DNA of 35,174 nt from Fidelibacterota bacterium (GTDB lineage Bacteria; Fidelibacterota; UBA8477; JABMPR01). Below, one piece after another: positions 28,131 to 35,174 of this stretch. The notes below the pieces were generated by a model. The model worked only from the letters and a program-made list of their open reading frames with translations. It did no database searches and was not told the origin of the DNA. A program made the translations under genes and the position numbers. Where the stretch lies: assembly GCA_013202385.1 (NCBI GenBank), contig JABMOT010000194.1, forward strand, positions 1 to 35,174, in the 5' to 3' direction. How positions within the stretch are numbered: the stretch's first letter is position 1; each line of letters starts with the position of its first letter.

Positions 28131-29039
28131 ATGAGGCGAATAAGGCTATTTTGTCTGCTGCCGCTGGTCGCTGTTCTTTTTGTGACTTGCGCAGAACCGG
28201 TCATCTCAAGCATTTCCTCTGGACCTCGGATTCCGCGGATTGATGATGATACGGCTATTTCCATTATTACCTGGAACATTAGAGAAATAGATGCCAATGT
28301 GACCCAGAAGACAAAAGATCGGGTTCAGCTAATTATGGATTCCTTAGATGCTGACTTTTACTGTCTGCAGGAAATTGAACAAAAATCTGCTCTCCAGGAT
28401 ATTGTGGATAATTTGGATAGATATTCCGCCATTATTTCGAATGAAACTCGATATGATCACCTTGCTATAGTATATAAAAATACGTCCTTTCTGCCTGTGC
28501 TTACAGAGGATTTGTTTAAGAATGATGATTATAATTTCGCCGGTCGGCCTCCATTGATGGTGAATTTTGTATACAGTGTTGGAGCTGATGAGCATATCCT
28601 CAATTTGATCGATTTGCATATGAAGTGTTGCGAAGCCAATCCAAGTGATCTGGAACGCCGCCATGCTGCCACGAACATGCTTCAGGAATGGCTGCGCGAC
28701 AAGCTGGCATGGGGGGATAGCAATTTTGTGGTCGTAGGTGATTGGAATGATGATATTTATGACTCAGATGGTTCCGGTGAATACGCTTTCGAAGCTCTGC
28801 TTGAAGATCCAGAGAATTTTTACTTTGTTACGGATTCATTGGCTGCCACAGGTACTGCCCGGAATTCATCCTACCCGAGTTGGCCCAGTTTTTTGGATAA
28901 TATTCTGATCAGCGAATCTTTGTTCGATGAGTACAAAAATTCTACAGTTGAAGTGCTTCGCCTCGATGAAGTATTTGGAGACTATTCATCGGTTGTTTCC
29001 GATCATCGACCCGTGTTATGGTCCTTTACACCCAATTAA
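28131..29039 (+). CDS. EEP-family nuclease-like lipoprotein, paralogous to the C-terminal half of the preceding CDS
   Basis: Lipobox 'VLFVTCAE'; 'IITWNIREI', 'CLQEIEQ', 'LIDLHMKCC', 'VVGDWNDDI', 'SFLDNILIS', 'VSDHRPVLWSF'; shared 'DYNFAGRPPL' with the upstream gene. Confidence 0.88.
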   Translation: MRRIRLFCLLPLVAVLFVTCAEPVISSISSGPRIPRIDDDTAISIITWNIREIDANVTQKTKDRVQLIMDSLDADFYCLQEIEQKSALQDIVDNLDRYSAIISNETRYDHLAIVYKNTSFLPVLTEDLFKNDDYNFAGRPPLMVNFVYSVGADEHILNLIDLHMKCCEANPSDLERRHAATNMLQEWLRDKLAWGDSNFVVVGDWNDDIYDSDGSGEYAFEALLEDPENFYFVTDSLAATGTARNSSYPSWPSFLDNILISESLFDEYKNSTVEVLRLDEVFGDYSSVVSDHRPVLWSFTPN

Positions 29040-29120
29040 GCGCAACCCCAAGAATAGCAATCTGATCCTTCAACGGGGAATGATTCCCATTGATTTCAGG
29101 AATATAATCTGGCGGTCGTT

Positions 29121-32100
29121 TTATCCATCATAATCAGGATTGAGCGGGAATTCGATCAAAAATTGAGCCCCAGTATCCCCATTGTTCAAAACTACAGATC
29201 CCATGAGTTGATGCTCAGACAGTATTTTTACCAGGTAGAAGCCAAGCGAATGAACTGAGTCCCATACAACAGGTTTGGGTATGCCGATTCCATTGTCTGA
29301 AATCTCTAGTTGTATTCTGTCCTTATTTAGCATGGATAAACGCACAACAATCTGCTTGTCCTTTCGGGCGGGATCAGGGAAGGCATATTTCTGGGCGTTG
29401 GTCACCAGTTCATTGATGAGGAGACCACAGGGTACTGCAATGTCCACCGACAGGTTGATCTGTTCAACTTCGGTGATGATGTTTACCGGAACCAAGGGTT
29501 GTTTGAATGCAGATTGCAACTCACTGGTTAGACCATGGATATAGGTGGAAATGTCTATATTGTCCAATTCCTGGGAACGGTAGAGTGCATCGTGAACCAG
29601 CGCCATGGAGTTAATACGGTTTCTGAATTCGTCTAAGGTCTGAATTGTTTTTGGGTCGTCAATACCTGCCTTTTGTAATCCCAGGAGACTGGCAATTATC
29701 TGGAGATTATTCTTAACGCGATGGTGGACCTCCTTGATCAGGAGTTCTTTCTCGTTCAAAGATTTTTCTAAAAGATTTCGGTGCTGCACAACCTCGGTAA
29801 TATCATCCAGAGATATCATGACATGATTTGTTGAGCCATTTTCTCCCTTCAAAGGATAGACCAAAATATGGGCAACTCTGTTGCTGCCATCGGGAGCCAC
29901 AAAGCTCACCTCGGGGGCTTCAACAATTCTACCAGTCAGGGCGGCCTTAAAATGTTTCCCCAGGTTTAATTGTTGGGCAAGCGGATCAGTATTAACATGA
30001 TAATCGCGTATGATATCATCAGTACTTTTTGCAGCCCATAGTTTTTCCCAGCCCTTATTCAGGTTGGTAATGTTTCCCTCAGTATCATGGATGGCCATAG
30101 GTGTTGGAGATTGAGAAATCACGGCTCGGAAATAGTCGGCTCTAACCCGAGCGCGTTTGTGGGCTTCTCGTCTCGAATTCACCTGAGCATTCAGTTGAAT
30201 ATTGTGTCTTTCCAACTCCGTACTCCTGCGCACCAAGTACGTAGTTCTCAATCGGTACAACATGGTGAAAGCCAGCAGGATGATCATAGAAACTGCCAGA
30301 ATAAACCACCAGGATTTATAAAATTGAGGCAGCACCATGATTTGAAGCGAAATCCCAGCTTCATTCCAGACCCCATCATTATTGCTGCCCTTCACGTGAA
30401 GGGTAAAATTTCCGGACGTAAGATTGGTAAAAGTGATAATGTTTTGATGACCGCTATAGCGCCATTGATTATCAAAGCCCTCCAGGAAGTATGCATACCT
30501 GTTGCTCGGAGGGTGATAAAAGTCCAGGCTGGTAAACCGGATGCTGAAAAAGAGATCACCGGGCAGTAACATGATTTCAGGAGCTTCTGTCATCGATTCC
30601 TGGAGCACAAAACGGCCATGGTACAGTTCATTAACCTCTATGGGAGTGTTCATAATGGAGAGGTCGGTGAATTGGATCGGTGGAATGTTTTGATTTTCCT
30701 CAATTTGAGTCGGATCAAACCAGGTAATCCCCTCGATTCCGCCAAAGTAGATCAATCCGTTGTGATCCATGCAGGCCGCTGGATTAAACTCTTTACTCAT
30801 AATTCCATCGGCCAGACCATAATTGTGAAACGATTCCTGGTCCATATCAAAACGCGATAAGCCGTTGTTGGTGCTCATCCAGAGAAACCCATTTTCATCC
30901 TCGAAAATTGCATAGATGGATTCGTTGAGTAAGCCCTGAGCCTTGCCAAAATTTTGAAAAGTCTTTGTACTTGGATTAAATTTTGAAAGACCACCACCAT
31001 AGGTTGCTATCCAGAGATAACCCTGTGTGTCTTCATGAACTGCCATGACATCATTGTTTGGTAAGGAGTATGGATTATTGGCTGAACTCTTGAATTGCTG
31101 GAGCGATTGACTCTCAGGATCAAAGGCGATGAGTCCCTCATTTTCTGCGCCCATCCAAAGCAGGCCTTTTGAATCCACAAAGATGGATAAAAACGAAAAG
31201 CTTTCCATCTTTACGCCGTTGAAACTTGGTTCGCTAAAGGTTTCAAACTGCATGGTAACAGGATTCAGCATGATAAGCCCTGCTCCCCAGGTTCCTATCC
31301 AGAGAAAGCCGTCCTTATCTTCAGCAAACACGAGTATATAGTCACTTTGAAGCCAATCTTCTTGTTCAGGTTTTGGAACGATATGCTCAAAAGTAGTAGA
31401 TCCTGACCTTCGTACATCAAGAATAGTACTGGCTGAACTAACCCATAAATTGTCGTGGCGATCGATAAATATATCTTGAAGACTATTATCGCTAATGCTA
31501 CCGGGGTCTGCAGGGTCATGTTTGAATACCTCAAAGCTTTGGTCCACAGGATTAAACAGTGTGAGTCCTTCTGACCAGGTGGCTATCCATAGGCGCCCCA
31601 TGCTATCTTCTCTTATCCTCAGTATGCGGTTGTCGTGGAGACCTTCCGGATTGAGAGGGTCATAACTTATGTTAAAAAATTTCTTCCGATTGCGAGCAAA
31701 CTTGCTGACACCTCCACCGGATGTCCCCACCCAAATGATATCACCATCATCATACAGGCACCGAATGATATCATCTTTTAAGGCGGATTTGTCATAGATC
31801 TTTCTGTCGATGTGATCAATTAGGACACCTTGCGAGTTTAAGACCAGGATGCCTTCTGAATCGGTCCCGACCCATATTTTATCGGGGCTCTCCTGAATCA
31901 TCGTGAGAGCGCCAGTTTCAGGATAGCCAGGATTTATATCAGAACCGAACCCGTGATGAATAAAATGGCCACTTCTTCGATCGTAAAGATCCAGCCCGCC
32001 CCAGTTTGTACCAACCCAGAGTCTGTTATTGTGGCCGTCGTAAGTTTCAAAAATGAGATTTACATTATCATCGAAGAGAGACTCTGATATCTCAGGATCA

Positions 32101-32750
32101 TGCTGGTATGATTTTAACGCAAAGCTATTTAAATCTAGAACATTTAAGCCAGCGTTTGTTCCAATCCAAAGCTGGTCAAGGTGATCTTCAAAAAGGGAGA
32201 GGACTTGTGCACCACTCAAGCTGACATCATTTTTAACAAGGTCACCTAGTGGTTGAATCAAGCCAGAATCAGGGTTGATCCGGAAAAGACCGGACTGCTC
32301 AGTACCTACCCAGATATATCCTTCATGATCCTCATGAAGTGCAAAAATGGATCCTTTCCCCAGGGTTAGCATATCTGTGGAATTCTCAGGATAGTGGCGA
32401 AAACTCTCAGTTTTGTAAACATAGCGGTTCAATCCTGATTCGTATGTGCCTATCCATAAATCACCTTTTCGATCAGTGAGTGAACACATGATTGAACTGG
32501 AATTTATGCTTGTGGGATCCTGAGGATTATTGCGAAAATTTTTAAATGCGATTCCATCATAGCGATCTAACCCATCTTCAGTCCCGATCCAGATGAAGCC
32601 ATACTTATCCTTTGTAATGGTCATGCCACTATTTTGGGAAAGCCCATCAGTAATATCAATTGTCTCGAAAAGGTAAGGTGGTGTGCTATTACCAAATGTC
32701 AGGCCAAAGTATAAAGGTGACAGAAATAAGATTTTAATGAGACGCTTCAT
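29121..32750 (-). CDS. Sensor histidine kinase: two-component regulator beta-propeller repeats, Y_Y_Y domain, TM, PAS, HisKA_2, HATPase
   Basis: Many 'GFIWIGTEDGLDRYD', 'LWIGT..GLN' propeller repeats; 'LDFYHPPSNRYAYFLEGFDNQWRYSG' (Y_Y_Y); TM 'WWFILAVSMIILLAFTMLY'; PAS; 'IKEVHHRVKNNLQIIASLLGLQ' (HisKA_2); 'NELVTNAQKYAFPD', 'ISDNGIGIPK'. Confidence 0.93.
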   Translation of the reverse strand: MKRLIKILFLSPLYFGLTFGNSTPPYLFETIDITDGLSQNSGMTITKDKYGFIWIGTEDGLDRYDGIAFKNFRNNPQDPTSINSSSIMCSLTDRKGDLWIGTYESGLNRYVYKTESFRHYPENSTDMLTLGKGSIFALHEDHEGYIWVGTEQSGLFRINPDSGLIQPLGDLVKNDVSLSGAQVLSLFEDHLDQLWIGTNAGLNVLDLNSFALKSYQHDPEISESLFDDNVNLIFETYDGHNNRLWVGTNWGGLDLYDRRSGHFIHHGFGSDINPGYPETGALTMIQESPDKIWVGTDSEGILVLNSQGVLIDHIDRKIYDKSALKDDIIRCLYDDGDIIWVGTSGGGVSKFARNRKKFFNISYDPLNPEGLHDNRILRIREDSMGRLWIATWSEGLTLFNPVDQSFEVFKHDPADPGSISDNSLQDIFIDRHDNLWVSSASTILDVRRSGSTTFEHIVPKPEQEDWLQSDYILVFAEDKDGFLWIGTWGAGLIMLNPVTMQFETFSEPSFNGVKMESFSFLSIFVDSKGLLWMGAENEGLIAFDPESQSLQQFKSSANNPYSLPNNDVMAVHEDTQGYLWIATYGGGLSKFNPSTKTFQNFGKAQGLLNESIYAIFEDENGFLWMSTNNGLSRFDMDQESFHNYGLADGIMSKEFNPAACMDHNGLIYFGGIEGITWFDPTQIEENQNIPPIQFTDLSIMNTPIEVNELYHGRFVLQESMTEAPEIMLLPGDLFFSIRFTSLDFYHPPSNRYAYFLEGFDNQWRYSGHQNIITFTNLTSGNFTLHVKGSNNDGVWNEAGISLQIMVLPQFYKSWWFILAVSMIILLAFTMLYRLRTTYLVRRSTELERHNIQLNAQVNSRREAHKRARVRADYFRAVISQSPTPMAIHDTEGNITNLNKGWEKLWAAKSTDDIIRDYHVNTDPLAQQLNLGKHFKAALTGRIVEAPEVSFVAPDGSNRVAHILVYPLKGENGSTNHVMISLDDITEVVQHRNLLEKSLNEKELLIKEVHHRVKNNLQIIASLLGLQKAGIDDPKTIQTLDEFRNRINSMALVHDALYRSQELDNIDISTYIHGLTSELQSAFKQPLVPVNIITEVEQINLSVDIAVPCGLLINELVTNAQKYAFPDPARKDKQIVVRLSMLNKDRIQLEISDNGIGIPKPVVWDSVHSLGFYLVKILSEHQLMGSVVLNNGDTGAQFLIEFPLNPDYDG

Positions 32751-32780
32751 GATGTGCTTGACAATATCTCCTTGTTAAAA

Positions 32781-32818
32781 ACGAGTGTTCATTCTTTTTT
32801 AACACATGAACAATTCGT
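32781..32818 (-). promoter_or_regulatory. Inverted repeat/hairpin in the leader of the sensor kinase gene
   Basis: + strand ACGAGTGTTCAT ... ATGAACAATTCGT; arms pair apart from a small bulge. On the - strand the hairpin is followed by TTTTT and then AAGGAG. Confidence 0.5.
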
Positions 32819-33026
32819 TTGTGTATGCGATGGATTCGAAAATATAGTACCAAATGACCAACCTGCAACAAAGAGATGGAGCGTAATTCTTATGACATAA
32901 GGAATATTAATCGGGAATAGCTTATGAATCCGGTATCAAAATAGAAATCAAAGTCTATAAGATGAAGTGCCAGTTTACGCAATGCTCAGATCAGCAGGGG
33001 AAACTATCTAGGCTTGGCGTGTTGGC

Positions 33027-33800
33027 CTAATTCTTCCCAGGAAAAAAGACGTCCCAATTCTTAAGCGTGTCCTCGGAGGCTTGTTGACTCGCCTCCTTTT
33101 TATTGCGACCTTCACCGAAGCCAACGAGGGAGCCATCGATACTCACCTGAATCATATAAAGTGGGTCATGATCGGGTCCTGTTGTTTTCGTAATCTCAAA
33201 ACTGGGATTCCCCATCTTCAGACGCTGACATTTCTCTGCAAGTTGACCTTTAAAATTAAAGGTTTGTAATTCCTCTGCATAATCAGCTTTGCCAGCTATC
33301 ACATTGGTCTTGATCCAGCGGGCAGCAGGTTCATAGCCTCCATCCATGTAAATAGCGGCTATGAGAGATTCAATAACATCTGCCATGATGGAGTCATTGT
33401 CTCTTTGTCCAGTTCGTCTGCTGGAATCACTAAGTAAGATCCAGCGCCCCAGATCAAGTCGACTTGCACATTCTGAGAGGTAGCTGCCATTTACCAGGAT
33501 GGTGCGATATTTTGTCAGCGTCCCTTCGTTCAAGTGGAGATGAGTCTTGAAAAGAAAATCGGAAACCACCAATTGCAGAACTGCATCTCCTAAAAACTCC
33601 AGTCTTTCGTAAGAATAGCTAATATTATTTTGGCTGGCAAATGAGCTATGCGTTAGAGCACGCTCAAGGAGATGGGGTTCCTTGAAAGCATGCCCGATTG
33701 CTTTTTCAATGGTTGATAGCTTTTTCGCGAAATCATCAGACACCTGAGAAACCTCAGGTGTCTGAACTGTCTTACGAAAGATCTTCCCCAACAGGCTCAT
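33027..33800 (-). CDS. rnc: Ribonuclease III
   Basis: Start re-chosen at the ATG at 33800 (MSLLGKIFRK...). 'YERLEFLGDAVLQLVVSDFLF', 'DVIESLIAAIYMDGGY', C-terminal dsRBD 'FKGQLAEKCQRLKMGNPSFEITKTTGPDHDPLYMIQVSI...GFGEGRNKKEASQQASEDTL'. Confidence 0.95.
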   Translation of the reverse strand: MSLLGKIFRKTVQTPEVSQVSDDFAKKLSTIEKAIGHAFKEPHLLERALTHSSFASQNNISYSYERLEFLGDAVLQLVVSDFLFKTHLHLNEGTLTKYRTILVNGSYLSECASRLDLGRWILLSDSSRRTGQRDNDSIMADVIESLIAAIYMDGGYEPAARWIKTNVIAGKADYAEELQTFNFKGQLAEKCQRLKMGNPSFEITKTTGPDHDPLYMIQVSIDGSLVGFGEGRNKKEASQQASEDTLKNWDVFFPGKN

Positions 33801-33810
33801 AATGTTACGA

Positions 33811-35052
33811 TTAGGTCTTAAATTCCTTAACGGCCAGAACTGCGTTGTGACCGCCAAACCCAAATGAATTGCTGATTCCAGCTCGAACCTCGCGCTGAGC
33901 AGCGACCTTTGGGGTATAGTCCAGATCGCAGTCATCGCATGGATTTTCATGATGAATCGTCGGTGCAATGGTGTTTGTCTGAATCGTTTTTACCAACGCA
34001 GCGAGTTCAATGCCACCAGACGCCCCGAGGAGGTGACCGGTCATAGATTTTGTTGAACTTACAGCAAGTTTATAGGCGTGCTCACCAAAAACAGCCTTAA
34101 TGGCAATCGATTCATTCTTGTCGTTGGCAGGGGTTGATGTCCCATGAGCATTGATATAGTCAATATCCGTGGGCAAAAGGTCACCGTCACTTAAAGCCAT
34201 CTTCATCGCTCGATTGGCGCCTTCTCCTCCAGCAGCAGGACTGGTAATATGATAGGCGTCTGCAGTCATGCCAAATCCTGAAAGTTCAGCCAGAATATTT
34301 GTACCACGAGCCTGGGCATGTTCAAGACTCTCCAGGACAAACACGCCAGCACCTTCTCCCATTACGAAACCATCACGCCCCTTATCAAAAGGTCGGCTGG
34401 CAGAATCGGGATCAGGATTAAAGGTCAGGGCTTTCATGTTGGCAAAACCGGCAAATCCCATTGAGGTCATCGCAGCATCGGAACCACCACAAATCATGAC
34501 ATCAGCATCACCATAGCGAATCGCCCTCATACCAAGTCCGATAGCATGGGCCGCCGTTGCACAAGCCGAATTTACCGAGAAGTTGGGACCCTTCAAACCC
34601 CAGATGATTGAAACAAAACCAGCAGCAATATCTGGGATCATCATGGGAATGAAAAATGGACTAACCCGACGATGTCCCTTCTGGATCAGCATGGCATGTT
34701 GCTCTTGAAATGTATAAAGACCACCGACTCCGCTGCCGATGATTACACCCATTCGATTAGGGTCTTCATTGGCAATGTCCAGTTGACTTTGAGAAATTGC
34801 GTGTTTCGCAGCGTAGACAGAAAAGCGTGTAAAAGGGTCCATGCGACGAGCTTCTTTAAAATCAACCACATCGTCAATGTCCACTGGATCTTTGATAGCT
34901 GCGGCAACTGTGGCGTTGTAGCCATCCTCTACCAACCAATCTTGAGTCGTGATACCATTTTTTCCGGCAACTAAATTGTCCCAAAAGATGTCTACATCAT
35001 TGCCTAGCGGGGAAACGATCCCCATCCCCGTTATAACAACACGCTTTTTCAT
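33811..35052 (-). CDS. fabF: Beta-ketoacyl-ACP synthase II
   Basis: 'RVVITGMGIVSPLGNDVDIFWDNL', catalytic Cys 'VNSACATAAHAIG', 'NAHGTSTPANDKNE', 'STKSMTGHLLGASGG', 'NSFGFGGHNAVLAVKEF'. Confidence 0.97.
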   Translation of the reverse strand: MKKRVVITGMGIVSPLGNDVDIFWDNLVAGKNGITTQDWLVEDGYNATVAAAIKDPVDIDDVVDFKEARRMDPFTRFSVYAAKHAISQSQLDIANEDPNRMGVIIGSGVGGLYTFQEQHAMLIQKGHRRVSPFFIPMMIPDIAAGFVSIIWGLKGPNFSVNSACATAAHAIGLGMRAIRYGDADVMICGGSDAAMTSMGFAGFANMKALTFNPDPDSASRPFDKGRDGFVMGEGAGVFVLESLEHAQARGTNILAELSGFGMTADAYHITSPAAGGEGANRAMKMALSDGDLLPTDIDYINAHGTSTPANDKNESIAIKAVFGEHAYKLAVSSTKSMTGHLLGASGGIELAALVKTIQTNTIAPTIHHENPCDDCDLDYTPKVAAQREVRAGISNSFGFGGHNAVLAVKEFKT

Positions 35053-35065
35053 GATACTCCCTTAT

Positions 35066-35129
35066 AAAAAAAACTGGGCTCACTGGAAAGCCAGGCACTA
35101 ACCCCCGACCTATCAGTGAACCCAGTTTT
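35066..35129 (-). terminator. Intrinsic-terminator-like hairpin in the region just upstream of fabF
   Basis: + strand AAAACTGGGCTCACTG (35070-35085) pairs with CAGTGAACCCAGTTTT (35114-35129) with one wobble mismatch; on the - strand the hairpin ends in eight consecutive T. Confidence 0.7.
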
Positions 35130-35153
35130 CATTCAGAAAATGGTGATTAAAGC

Positions 35154-35174
35154 TTAACCAAGCTTACTATCAAC
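35154..35174 (-). CDS. acpP: Probable C-terminal tail of acyl carrier protein (truncated by the window edge)
   Basis: Reverse-strand codons read ...VDSKLG-stop immediately upstream of fabF; assignment rests mostly on the common acpP-fabF-rnc gene order. Confidence 0.4.
   Translation of the reverse strand, partial: VDSKLG

Noticed and set aside
30087-30569. 160-aa plus-strand ORF inside the sensor kinase gene
   Set aside because: Antisense to strongly supported kinase coding sequence, low-complexity composition, no motif.
33801-33968. Upstream extension of the RNase III ORF overlapping fabF
   Set aside because: The extension lies in the fabF coding region and lacks family signal; the internal ATG at 33800 gives a normal RNase III N-terminus.

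Overview
The 35,174-bp window is a bacterial chromosomal segment. T9SS-type C-terminal sorting domains, PorV-like barrels, a SusB-like GH97 and TAnnTTTG-like promoter motifs suggest an FCB-group organism (for example Marinimicrobia-like); this placement is inference. About 26 CDSs are supported. They include a DUF2804 fragment, a GreA-family factor, a class V aminotransferase, a secreted S1/P1-type nuclease with a T9SS tail, a DUF1232 protein, a GH97/GH20 lipoprotein pair, butyrate kinase, an alpha/beta hydrolase lipoprotein, an ICMT-like methyltransferase, an M55 D-aminopeptidase, a beta-barrel protein with an M1-peptidase-like remnant, a PAP2 phosphatase, a propeller-type sensor kinase, RNase III, FabF, and probably the tail of AcpP. 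The most interesting region is a co-directional block at about 16.1-29.0 kb. It encodes two secreted lamin-tail/OB-fold-like proteins, a four-helix-bundle (S23/IVP-like) ORF bracketed by heptamer repeats, a PorV-like protein, a helix-hairpin-helix/beta-barrel fusion, a second barrel, a pseudo-5'-nucleotidase fused to an intact EEP nuclease domain, and a paralogous EEP nuclease lipoprotein. I propose this as a candidate envelope/extracellular nucleic-acid processing (scavenging or uptake) locus. Two leader hairpins ending in T-runs lie directly upstream of the Shine-Dalgarno sequences of fabF and the sensor kinase. No CRISPR array, tRNA, rRNA or transposase was recognised. All family assignments come from reading motifs by eye; no database search was run.
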